Source: Aquatica leii (lineage: Eukaryota; Arthropoda; Insecta; Coleoptera; Lampyridae). From it: a DNA stretch of 64,000 nt. This document shows, piece after piece, positions 37,176 through 48,924 of this stretch. The DNA is taken from positions 179,537,027 to 179,601,026 of the forward strand of contig CM069432.1 in assembly GCA_035610365.1 (NCBI GenBank), given 5' to 3'. Both the position numbers and the translations under genes were made by a program. The notes beneath the pieces are model-generated. The model was not told the origin of the DNA, made no database searches, and saw only the letters and a program-made list of their open reading frames with translations. Each line of letters opens with the position of its first letter. Positions within the stretch are counted from its first letter, which is position 1.

Positions 37176-39208
37176 TTGCAGTTAGTTTTTGATAAAAAAT
37201 CTAATTTTACAATGGAAATAAATTCTGTGTTGTTCGGGTAGCCTTTTTGTTACACTTTGTGCTAAGTCGACTAAAGGTTCCACTTTGAAAAAATTTAAGT
37301 TTCATCAATACAAATGAACTGATGTGATTTTATTTATATTGTTTAGAAGGAGGGCAATTTTTGTGGGATTTTACCCATATTTAAGAAACACGCTTAAACA
37401 TTTAAAAATTGGTCAAAATAAAGAGTGCTTCGGCCGTGAGTCCGGGGGGGGGAGTCAATTGCACCCATTGCTTTCTTTTAATATGTTTACGTTAAATTTG
37501 TAAAATAACGTGATGTTTTTTGTAATATGCAATACATATCAACCTACAAAGTTGAAACGATCAATGTCAACAAGTAGCTACTGCTTTTTTTATGGACTTT
37601 ACGATTGTAATTTACTGTATTAACCATACATTACTGCACACTCAGTTTTATACCCTTAAAGGGTTTTTATATTGTTTGTTTTTGTTTGACTGTAATGTTG
37701 TTTATAGATGCTAATTTTTACTGCAAAACATTTTAACATAAATTAATGAAAATGAAATTGAACATTTTTTTACATAACTTTATATACTTTGCACCAAGAA
37801 CGATGATTAAATATATGTAATACATTTATGCATACAGTATTTCTAATTATTACTCGTGTACTTATTGATCAATTCGTAATAAACGCAATCCTTGAACGTA
37901 TTTATTAAACTAAGAATAAAAGTAATAAATTAACCTATAAATGTTCTATAAAGATGTTGCGATAAAATATTAATTTCAAAAGCTTAAACAATCAGTTTCG
38001 GTATGTTAAATTTCTATTAGGTACCTACTTAGGAATGTAGAATTTGCCGTTTAACTAGTGGTGTAAGTTTTTGAAAATAACAATTACTTTTTTAGTAACT
38101 ACTAACTTCTATAGCAGTCAACAGAATTTCTGGAAGGCTAATAAATATTTATGGTAATTTAAAAATATTATTATTGTACAATTAATAAGCAAATTTTATT
38201 GTGCTATTAAAAGTTTTTCTATATAATTACTCATAAAAAGCAAATGTTGTAACTATGTTCTACCATTGTTCTACGTATTCGATAACTATAACGTCAAAAT
38301 GATAATAATCGGTTCATTGGCATTTAAATTTAAGGGAATACTAAACTTGTGCTTCCTATTATTATAACACGCAAAGGTATTTTACACCTGTCCATGGACT
38401 CTCAAAAATTAAATCCTTAAATTTTATACTAATTGAGTGAGACGTTTGTTTACGTTTTGATTATATTCTATCGTTTTGTGAAGATTGGTTTTTTATCAGT
38501 GTTAACACGGATTTATGTATATGAATATATAAATTTTAATTACATTTTTTATCCGACGTGTGATTTCAAAATTAGTTCTAACATATCAGTAATACATTAT
38601 TGTCGTTTGTAGCCCAAAAAAAATTGCCAATTAAAATTGGTCGGATCCTCTCCAACGGAAATTGAAATGGATCACTGGGTAATAAATTGTTCGAAAAAAT
38701 GTATTCAAGATTTTCTTCGAAATTTACCCATTCTACTGATTAATGTGTCATTTGTATCTATCAAGTTTACTGATTTGTGGCGGTGTTATTCCACATTAGA
38801 ATTCCACATAGTCGCAAATGTTGGAGCCGATTGATATACAACTCGACTAAATTTGTTCTATGGTGGCCTAGGTTTTTTGGTGGTCGCTCTTTTATCGAAA
38901 CTTACCTTTTTGGTTTTAACTCTTTATCGCTTTTGTATAATTTAGGAGAATGGTGCCATAGGTGTGATTGAACAAGTATTGTGTTCTTGAAAGAATCATA
39001 AGACTACGATTTGTCTACCTTTTTTAAAATACTATTCCTTTTATTTTACACATTTTCTACAGAAGTCTTACCAAAATAGCTTCATACTATTGCTAACTAC
39101 TTGTTTCGAAATCTAATATGCATTTGTTTCTATTGTGCACGGGTTAAATCAATATATTATTGTCTCTAATTTCATCGTTTTCTTTTTTATGTCCACGAAA
39201 AACCAGGC
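37176..39208. other. AT-rich spacer
   Basis: No supported gene. Two overlapping ORFs of about 65 codons at 38637-38971 have no recognisable features. Confidence 0.35.
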
Positions 39209-40506
39209 TTAATTAATTTGGCGACATGTTTCGGTTTGTAAAACAATTAAGCCATCTTCAGGCGTAGTAAAACTGGGTAAAAAACGTCATTACAAAACAT
39301 TCAATTGATAAAATTTTCAAAAATTTTTAAAAATTTAAAATTTTGATAAATAAAAATAGAAAACTTTAAACTTACTTGAAATTAAGTAGTACATATAACT
39401 AATGTCAGGTGAAAATTTTTGATTAACACGTTCAAGAATTAAACAAGAACACTTCTTAAACGAAAAGAGTGTACATAATTAATAAATAAGGTAAAATTAT
39501 TACACGTTAACTTAAAGACACACAAACAAAATGTGATATATAAAATACCTCTTAATATGACCCTGACCTAAGTATCGATATATAATAATCTCATAATGTA
39601 TTAAATTTTAACAAAATTCAAACGTCTAAAATGTCCAGTTTATCTTTAACATTAGACTCATCCGGTATTTACCAAATTAATTGTTCATGTGGTAAATACT
39701 AAATTGGCAGGACTTTTAGATCAATTAACACTCGTCTCAAAGAACTTCTTAGATATTTAAAAAACCCTAATAAGTACAATAACAATATAGATAATTTTAA
39801 ATCTTCGTTCGCTTTCCATATCCTTTTCAATAATCAAAAATATTCCAATTGCAAACTGATGATTCATCCTGTTATTAATAACCGTTTCAATCTTGACATA
39901 CTGTAAGTTATTTATATTAAAAAAAACAACAGTAACAACAATTTGATTAACAATCAGATTAATCACAATATTATTGACTTAAAACTCAATTATTAATTTT
40001 AGGCAAACTTTTAGCCCTGTCATCTGTTGGTTCAGTTTGTTTCTTGTTCTTTTACAGTGTAAGATTTTTAGTATTTTGGTTCATAACTTTGACGTTTAAA
40101 TTTTGTTAAAATTTAATACATTATGAGATTATATATCGATACTTAGGCCAGGGTCATATTAAGAGGTATTTTATATATCACATTTTGTTTGTGTGTCTTT
40201 AAGTTAACGTGTAATAATTTTACCTTATTTCTTAATTATGCACACTCTTTTCGTTTAAGAAGTGTTCTTGTTTAATTCTTGAACGTCTTAATCAAAAATT
40301 TTCACCTGACATTAGTTATATGTACTACTTAATTTCAAGTAAGTTTAAGGTTTTTTATTTTTATTTATCAAAATTTAAAATTTTTTTAAAATTTTTGAAA
40401 GTTTTATCAATTGAATGTTTTGTAATGACGTTTTTTACCCAGTTTTACTACGCCTGAAGATGGCTTAATTGTTTTACAAGCCGAAACATGTCGCCAAATT
40501 AATTAA
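39209..40506 (+). mobile_element. Penelope-like element relic with 0.4-kb inverted arms
   Basis: 39209-39626 and 40091-40506 are inverted copies of each other, above 90% identical by eye. Shared landmarks are GGCGACATGTTTCGG, GGCGTAGTAAAACTGGGTAA and AGTATCGATATATAAT. The 464-base centre carries the end of a Penelope-type GIY-YIG endonuclease. Paired terminal repeats, sometimes in inverted arrangement, are known for Penelope-like elements. The outer end of each arm reads CTGAAGATGGC...GCCGAAAC, the diverged hammerhead-like motif of this class. Only the extreme 3' part of the coding region remains. Confidence 0.75.
39640..39905 (+). pseudogene. Penelope-like GIY-YIG endonuclease relic
   Basis: The frame shows SGIYQINCSCGKY and then IGRTFRSINTRLKE, the GIY...YIG pattern with the Cys pair and the following Arg of Penelope endonucleases. 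FAFHILFNNQKY follows, typical of the C-terminal end. The reverse transcriptase that should precede it is absent. It is a broken fossil with few breaks in the short stretch left. Confidence 0.75.
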
Positions 40507-42455
40507 GAAAAAAGAAAAAAAAAAAATGTTAATATGGTTGTCAAGACTTAAGATTTGAATCACTTTATTAACCTTTAACCATACTCGATGGATCCATTTT
40601 TTAAATTTTAATTAATTATTTGCTAAATATGTTTATTGTATTTGTCGTATTCTTGTATTTTTGAATTTCTTTATCGTGATTGTGACTAATTGGAATTAAA
40701 ATATCATCAAATCTTAAATTGTTTACATATCATTTTTTAAATGTTATCTATGGAAAATGAAATTAATTGGTTTAAAATAAAACAACCAACTTAGTACTCA
40801 AAATGTTTTGTTACTTCACGGTTCTACAAAAGTCTGAACTCTATAAAAACGATGGGATTTAACTGGCAGTAAGAATGTAACCTTCTATTTTTATATTGTT
40901 TTTTGCTTATTTATTACTTTCAACAATCAACGAATCGGTTTATGCTTTCTACCTACGGTTATTTCACTCACGGTTCATCAAAATAGTATATTAAAACAAA
41001 ATTAATTTAAAATTTCAGATGAATATCGAGTTGTACTTTTTAGTCTACAGATAAAATAAGCTGAAACAGTATTACACATGGACTATTAATGTTTGATTAT
41101 TGAGATGAGATTTTTGTACTTCTATTAGTCCAAATATGATATGAAGGTTGTAATGTGCAGATTTTAATACCAAAAAGTTGTTTTTCAAGAATATTTTTCT
41201 ATAATTCTTTGGTGAAATACTATGATTAATGCTTTTTTTGTTTTATATTTAATAATTTATTAGTTACCTAGTAGTTTTTACTAATCAATCGTATTTAAAT
41301 CGTGTTTATTTTAAAGGATTACCTCACTATTTAATGGGGAAACACAAATGAAAATTAAAAGAACGACAGAATTTTCTTGAAATGTATTAAATATTTTATA
41401 GTTATGAGACTGCAGGTATAATAAAATTAAAATTCAACTTGTATAACCAAGTAAAAACAAAACGCATCGAATTTTTTTATAATGAATCACGATCAATACT
41501 TACTATACTAAGGATGCATATTTCATTAGCACATTCTCATTCTTCAGAAACCAATAGCTAAGTAATAAAAGTTAATTAATAAATTTTAAATGTATTAAAT
41601 TGGTAGGAGACTTATTGTCCGCTTAAACCTTGATCTTATTAAAATTTTAATCATTTAACTATGATTAAGTATATCGTCTAATTTAATGTAATATAATTTT
41701 AGAAATGAGGAAGTTGATACGAATTCTGAAAATTACAAATTGGTAAAACTTTCTAATACTTAGTACAGTCATGTATGAAAAAAAAATTATGAATTTATTT
41801 CTAGAGACTTCTGGTAATATTTTTTTTAAGAACCATTACTAATTAGTATAATTTTTATTGTTATAAGCTAATTACCGTGAGGAATTGCTTGAATTCATTG
41901 AACTACAGTTTGAAATAAGTTTTACTTTCTCTAATGGTGACATTTAAGAACAAAGGCATTCTTGTGTAACTATTATCTAAGATGTAACATTATAATGCCG
42001 TTTAGTTTAGAATATCAAGCAGTACTGGTCGAAGAATTGTTTAAATGAAAATTAATATTGGTTTTTCTATGCAAGTCACGTGTCCGGTAATTTTAATTCA
42101 TTTAATTACTTCCCAAAGATGCAGAATTAATTTTTGTCCTTATATGCTATACAATCGAGGGTCAACTATTATTTTTTGCCAAGGAGGTATTAAAAGTTTG
42201 AATTCTAATAACAGTAGGTAATACTTTCGTCTTTACATAAAGTTACTGTCCGTTTTATTTTGAGCAAAAACGGTCATTAGCACCGATTTGCTCACTGGTA
42301 TTTTATTCTCAGTGTCGAGGTCAAGTGGCGAGGTATTTGTTTCATTGGATGTTTTTGTTCGTATTTTATTAAAGCATTGTAGGTACGCGAGTTATTAAAA
42401 TACATATGTAATTACAATTGTATAATAAGTATTCACGCATGAATTATCTTTTCAG
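40507..42455. other. AT-rich spacer or intron
   Basis: 1.95 kb with no supported gene or recognisable repeat. Confidence 0.35.
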
Positions 42456-42521
42456 TTCTTCATCTGTGGACTGGTGAATTTAGCATAAAACTTCTTACAT
42501 TTAGAAATTGCACGAATTAAG
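42456..42521 (+). other. Candidate 66-nt internal non-coding exon
   Basis: The block is bounded by TATCTTTTCAG on the left and by AAG|GTAAGT on the right, both strong splice signals. There is no useful reading frame. It could be a UTR exon of the plus-strand gene whose coding exon is at 58776, but chance matches to splice consensus are common. Confidence 0.2.
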
Positions 42522-43001
42522 GTAAGTCTATTTATTATTTGATTTTTTTATATTTATCAAAAATTATATTGGTGCCTATTTATACTTAATTTCAAGATCA
42601 TATTGCATTAGATTAGAGTGCCTGTGAACTTTAAACGACCTATTACGTTATTTGTATACCTACTGTTTCGGGTCATTTGAATAGTACCTCAACCAATATG
42701 TGCTTGATTGTATGTTCTATTTGATTGAAATAGCTTTAGTTTTAATTATATGAAATTAGTAAGCAACTTGCTAGAACTTTAGAAAATCGACTTATCGTTT
42801 GATACTTGGTATTCTATAATTATCTTGTACAATTGAATTAAATTGAAAATCGAGGAAATTTTCAACTTTTAGTGCATTTAGATGTAAAGAATGAAATAAA
42901 TTGTTTTACAATATTTGTTTATAGTATTTTATCCTACAATTAACAAAAAAATTTAATTTATTGTTTAAACTGCGGTTTACTGCAATAAACAAAATCAATT
43001 A
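42522..43001. other. AT-rich spacer
   Basis: No supported gene or repeat. Confidence 0.35.
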
Positions 43002-43068
43002 GCATATAAAAGTGTTGTGGCTGTCGCCATCTCGTGGTAAACGAGCCCACGTATAAAATATAAACAAT
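43002..43068 (+). repeat. Short dispersed repeat, copy 2
   Basis: Counterpart of 34403-34468, with CGCCATCTCGTGGTAAACG and CCCACGTATAAA. Confidence 0.55.
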
Positions 43069-43763
43069 TAGTTTAACACGGTATTTCAATATTACAAAAC
43101 AGAAATAAGCATACGTCGTTTTTATTATACGAAGCAAAAAAATAAAAACCAAATAAAGTACTATTGCATATTATTCCATTAATAAATATTTCAGCTCAAA
43201 AAATTTAATATAGTTGATTATGTGCGATTATATATCACTATCACTAATAGGTATTTACTGTTCGCAATTTTTTTTATCTATACTTTTATTTATTTTCACT
43301 TAATCCACTATTATTTATCTTAGCACTCGCGTTATACACTTTATTTGTTTAAACCGACAAAGTCTTCTTACTTCCGACTCGATTCGAAAAACTAAACTAA
43401 AACTTCCTTCGAATACTTTTTATATTTTTCCGTTAATGGAATCCAAAATAATATATTCTTTTCGATTAGCAGCTTCAGCCCTTTTTAAAGTGTATTTATA
43501 CGTTAAACAGAACGGTGGACAAGATACATATACATTACAATTGTTTGGTTCTAAATATATATTCTTTGAAAGCTTATTAGTACCATTTCACGTCTGATGT
43601 TTACAAACATTTAGTAATTTCTTGTATTGTACCTTTTCTAAAATCTTTAATGAAAACGAATATCGATGTTACGTCTAACCTTGTCGCGGATAGAAAAGTA
43701 AAGCCAAAGCTACGGTATCACAACTGCGCTTAGACAACCTTAAAATGTCTTAAAATTACAGAT
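43069..43763. other. AT-rich spacer
   Basis: No supported gene. Confidence 0.35.
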
Positions 43764-43857
43764 ACATATACCAGTAGCGGCTGGTTAAGGGCGCGACACC
43801 CTAAACGTTATTTATTGGAGCCCATGCAGTTTTGATGTGCGGAAGGGCTTGCGCGGT

Positions 43858-44032
43858 TGTAGCGTGTGTTATATAGTTTAGTGTTGTTTATTTCTGTATT
43901 GTTGGTTGCGTTGTTTTGTAAATACATTTTCAAAATGTGAAAATAAAGTTCAGTTCAAACTCAAAGGTGTTCTTGATTAAAGGTATTTAGAAGTATGGTC
44001 GAACATAAAACAGATAAATAAAATATATTACA
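43858..44032 (+). repeat. Candidate 5' LTR of the Gypsy fossil
   Basis: 175 bp from TGTAGCGTGTG to ATATTACA, with an AATAAA signal near 43940. The left boundary is inferred from the TG/CA rule only, because no second LTR was found to compare. Confidence 0.5.
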
Positions 44033-44101
44033 TGGCGCAGTCGGTTAAAAATAAATAAGTGCCAAATAGTTAGTGTGCAAACAATTAAATAAATAATTAA
44101 A

Positions 44102-47100
44102 ATGGAAAAAGCAATTATTTCAATGAAATTCGATGGTAATTTATCCGAAAATTGGAAAAGATGGTGTCACCAATTTGAAATTTATACTATCGCCTCAGAA
44201 TTGGATAAAAAAGAACCCAAAGTGCAATGTGCAAAATTATTATATTTAATGGGAGAAGAAGCCATAAATGTTTACAACACGTTTACATTTAAAAAGGAAG
44301 AAGAGAAAAATAACTTAGAAGCAGTCAAGAAGAAGTTCGAAGATTATTTCCTTCCAAAAAAAATACAATGTTTGAACGATATAAATTTTTCACATACCGT
44401 CAAACACATGAAGCTATTAACCAATTTGCAACCGAACTCAAAACAAAAGCGACAAGGTGCGAATTTGGAGACTTTAAAGACGAATTAATTAAAACAATGT
44501 TAGTTACTGGCATAAAGGACGACCCCACTAGAGAAAAACTGCTTCATAAAGAAGAAATTACGCTTGAAAAAGCAATTGAATGCTGCATATTAACCGAGAA
44601 TGCGAGAAAACAACTACAAAAGATGAAGACACCACTACTTCAAATGGGACAAAGTTCAACAGATAGTGATATAAACGTGGGTGCCATTCAGCGAAAACCA
44701 TGGTCTCAAAACAAGAAATCAAGCAGTATACAACAAAAATCCTAACAAACAACGGTGGAAAGGTCAGTAAATTAATCAATAATTGTTATCGGTGCGCTTC
44801 AAATCACAAAATAAAAGAATGTCCAGCCTACGGGAAAAAATGTAACAAATGCAGTAAATTGAACAATTTTTCTACTTGTTGTAAAACAAAAAATAGAATT
44901 AATGAAATCGAATTATTTCAGATTATCAGATTATTTTGTAGTAAACACTATAGGTACAAATAAGTTTAACTCATGTGAAATAATCTTAGATGTAAGTGAT
45001 AGTTTAAATAATTATGATAGAATTAAGTTCAAGATAGATTCGGGTGCGTCAGCAAATTTAATTTCTTTAAATCAACTAAGAAAATGCAAATTTAATTTAA
45101 ACGACGTATGTTCGACAAACAATAAACTTATTACATATACAAAAGAAAATATTCCGCTTATAGGTAAAATTTTATTAAATATTTCATTTGAAGGTAAAAT
45201 GCAGAATGTTTCTTTTTATATTGTTAAAGGTCATCATGAATGTATTCTAGGCCTGCAAACCATTTTAGATTTAGGAATCATAACCTTTAGTAACAAAATA
45301 ATTAACATAACAAATAATAATGTTACGTCGATTGAATATAATAAATTAATTGAAAATTACAAATGTTTATTTAAAGGAATTGGCAAAGTAGGCAAACCTT
45401 ATCATATTGAATTAGTAGACGGTGCAGTGCCTGTCATAAAACCAGTTAGAAAAGTTCCTTTTGCATTACAAAATAAATTCAAACGATGTATAAATGAAAT
45501 AGAACAATTGCATATTATCACTAGAGTAAAAGAAAGTGTTGATTGGGTGAACTCATTTGTAATTGTACAAAAAAATGACGGGCCACTAAGAATTTGTCTC
45601 GATCCGCGTGAACTAAACTAAATTACCCACTTTAGATGAAATTACTTCGAAATTACAAGAATCAAAATATTTTTCAACGTTGGACGCGACAAGCGGGTTT
45701 TGGAACATTCCGCTTGACGAAAGTTCTAGTAAATTATGTACCTTCGGAACTCCTTACGGCAGATATCGTTTTTTGAGAATGCCTTTTGGAATAAAAACCG
45801 CCAGTGAAGTTTTTCAAGAATATTTTAAGGATATTTTTTGTATACCTGGTGTAGAGGTTTATATTGACGATATTTAAATTCATGCTAAAAGCAAACAAGA
45901 GCATGACGAAATTTTAAATAAAGTCTTTAAAATTGCTAAAAAACAACATTAAATTTAATTTAGATAAATGTAAATTTGGAATACAAGAAATAAAGTATCT
46001 AGGATATAAGTTTTCGGATAAAGGAATTATGATTGAAGAAGAAAAAATCGAAGCCATTAACGAGTTACCAACTCCAAGAAGTAAAAAAGAGTTACAAAGA
46101 TTTTTGGGCATTATTACTTATGTTGCAAAATTCATAAAAAATTTATTCGACAAAACATATTATTTAAGACAGTTATTAAAAGAAAAAAACGAATTCATCT
46201 GGGAAGAAGAACACGAAAACGCATTTAAGGAATTAAAAAAAATTGTTACTCAAAATTGTACTATGACGTACTTCAATCCAAATGAACCAGTGCTTTTATC
46301 AGTTGATGCATCACAAAAAGGATTAGGTGCTGTTCTAATTCAAAATAATAAACCATGTGCTTATGCTTCAAGGGCAATGACGGATACTCAAGAACGATAC
46401 GCGCAGATAGAGAAGGAGTTGTTAGCGATATGTTTTGGCGTAAACAAATTCCATCAGTATATTTATGGAAGAAAATTTGAAGTAGAAACCGACCATAAAC
46501 CTCTTATCCCGATATTTAAGAAAGCATTACACGATTGTCCTGCTAGATTACAAAGGTTGCTACTTTCTCTTCAAAAATACGATTTTACGCTAACATACAA
46601 GCCAGGCAAAGAACTCGTCATCGCAGACACGTTATCAAGATCTTTTGTAAATGTACAATTTAACGACGATTTAAATTTGGAAGCACAAATATGCTCAATA
46701 GAAAAATCTTTAATATCAAATGATTTAGCATTTCAACAGTTAATAAACGAAACTCAAAAGGATACCGAATTAGTACAAATAAAAAAGTTTTTAAAAAATG
46801 GATGGCCAAACAGAATTAATAAAATCAATCCGGAACTAAAACCTTATTATAAATTAAAATCATTAATAACTGAGAGTAAGAATGGATTACTGTTTCAAGG
46901 AGAACGAATTATAATTCCAACTTCCATGAGAAACAAAATTTTAAATCAATTACATACAGGGCGTTTTGGAATTACAAAATGTCTTCAACGAGCAAAGAAC
47001 TCTGTCTATTGGCCAAATATAACCCAACAGATAGAAAATTTAGTAAATAAATGTTCAATTTGTAATAAATTTCAAACATCAAATCACAAAGAACCGATGC

Positions 47101-48035
47101 AATGCCACCAAATATTTTATCAACCATGGCAAAAACTCGGAATAGATTTATTTCAATGCAATAATCAAACATATTTACTTGTAGTCGACTATTATTCTAA
47201 GTTTCCAGAAGTAATTAATTTAAATGCAAACCTAACTTCAAGAAATATAATAAATAATCTGAAACATATGTTTGCTCGTTACGGCATCCCAAAAATAATT
47301 GTGTCGGACAGCGGAATGAATTTACAAAGCGAAGAATTCAAGAATTTTGCTAAAAAATGGAATTTTCAAATTAGTGCATCATCCCCATATAATCAGCAAT
47401 CGAATGGCATGGCCGAACGCACAATATAAACCATTAAGAAAATCATCAAAAAATGTTATAAAAATAACGAAGATATTGATCTCGCACTCTTAGCATATAG
47501 GAACACGCCCGTATACGGTATTTACAGTCCTGCACAAATTTTAATGTCGCGTTATTTAAGAGATAATTTGCCAATTTCTGACAATAAACTGTCTCCAAAG
47601 ATCATTAATAAAAGACGATTTTATAACAAACTACACGAAAATCAATATAAAAATAAAAACTTTTACGATAGCAGAGGTGTAAAAACATTAAATGAAATAG
47701 AGTTAGGTTTGCAAGTCTGGTACCAGGATAGACCAAAGAGCACCTGGAAACTAGGTAAAGTCATAGATAGGTTAAGTAATAGAACGTACAAAGTTGAAAG
47801 AGGAGATGGTAGATGCATAATACGTAATAGAATGTATCTTAGAGAAATAAAAGGTAATCACAAAATATACATTTTACCAGAACTTCAATCAACTTATGTT
47901 TATGAACCGGAAACTGAGTGTGATGAAACAATTACTAAAAAGAATAACGGTGATAGAAATCAATACAGTTCTCCATCAACATACTCACGTTACGGTCGTA
48001 GAATTAAGGCAACTCAATATAAAGATTTTGTATAA
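44102..48035 (+). pseudogene. Gypsy gag-pol relic (mag/K02A2.6-like)
   Basis: Parts in order: gag with MKFDGNLSENWKRWCHQFEI, the opening typical of mag-type gags (from 44102); zinc knuckle CYRCASNHKIKECPAY (about 44785); aspartic protease FKIDSGASANLISL (about 45030); reverse transcriptase with YGRYRFLRMPFGIKTA and the VYIDDI active site (about 45400-45880); RNase H with LLSVDASQKGLGAVL (about 46290); integrase zinc region with HTGRFGITKCLQRA and CSICNKFQ (about 46960-47080); integrase core with IVSDSGMNLQSEEF (about 47300); and a chromatin-proximal C-terminus to 48035. There is no envelope gene. The relic lies in several frames and is a fossil with roughly half a dozen or fewer breaks. Confidence 0.88.
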
Positions 48036-48924
48036 GTGTATATGTTGAATAATGTAATGTAATGTAAAATCACGAAACCAGGACAAACAGGTTTACAAAC
48101 CCCAAATTTTTAAATTGCAAACCTGGACAATTTTTTAAATTATTATAATGTAAATTTAATCATGGTAAATTTAAATGATTTAGTACAATGTACCATTATA
48201 CCTACGTCAAAAAAAATCTTAAACAGTTGAAAATTGTATATGCGTTTATTATTTTTTTCACTTATAAAAAAAACACAAATGTATTATGTACATACATATA
48301 TTGTAAGCAACTTAAAGATAGTTTTAAAGTAAGAAATTTAATTCATTAAAGACAAATATTAAATTATAAGCCAGTAACATCTTTCCTGTCAAGAAAAATC
48401 TATAAAAATCAACACGACTAAAGTCCTTGCATAAAACACAATAATTAGCATTGGTTCTTTCTCGATAAATCACTAAAGACCAAGCCAAAAAAATCTCTCG
48501 GAAGGCCTACTCCAAATTCAGAACTAAATCAAGCAGATAAAACTGCAAAACGTAATTTTTTTCACGGCACTTTTCTAGTGCAGTTTATAATTGAGAATGA
48601 GTTCGGAATAAGTGGACATGTGGATGTAATACAATAAATGACTTGTTTTGTTTCCCATGTTTATTGTTGTACTCCGATGGAGCCGATAAAACGGCCAAGG
48701 TTAGGATGTAGGTACAGACTTGATACATTTAAATAAGAAACTTTAAACAGATAAAGTTTCTGCACATACATTGCTCAACGTAATTTATTTGTTAACTGTA
48801 AAACATTTTGGTAGTTACCTACATAATGCTGTAATGATATCTGAAAACGTTCACATGCATACAATCATTTTGAAAAATGTAACCCACCCTAAGCCCGACC
48901 TTACGAGCAGCCTCTGACATATAC

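Larger units (their letters stand above)
43858..48060 (+). mobile_element. Ty3/gypsy (mag-like) LTR retrotransposon fossil nested in a hAT
   Basis: A plus-strand Ty3/gypsy element. A candidate 5' LTR (43858-44032, TGTA...TACA) ends directly before a TGGCGCAGTCGG primer-binding site of the tRNA-Ser type used by several gypsy lineages. The gag-pol relic runs 44102-48035. I find no matching LTR on the right, so the right boundary is approximate. The element is broken in several places, perhaps four to six, and looks older than the BEL/Pao copy. Confidence 0.85.
43772..48916. mobile_element. hAT-type element with perfect 8-bp target duplication, host to a Gypsy fossil
   Basis: The left terminus CAGTAGCGGCTGGTTAAGGG and the inverted right terminus (CAGAGGCTGCTCGTAAGG on the minus strand) share a second block, CACCCTAAACG versus CTTAGGGTGGG. 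The flanking octamer ACATATAC is perfectly duplicated at 43764-43771 and 48917-48924. No hAT transposase is present. Of 5.1 kb, about 4.2 kb is a Ty3/gypsy element, so the original hAT was a non-autonomous element of roughly 0.95 kb that later received the retrotransposon. Confidence 0.85.

Noticed and set aside
39221-40498. Functional hammerhead in the arms of the 39209-40506 relic
   Set aside because: The core reads CTGAAGA instead of CTGATGA and stem I cannot be formed as in the other family, so only a decayed relative of the motif is claimed.
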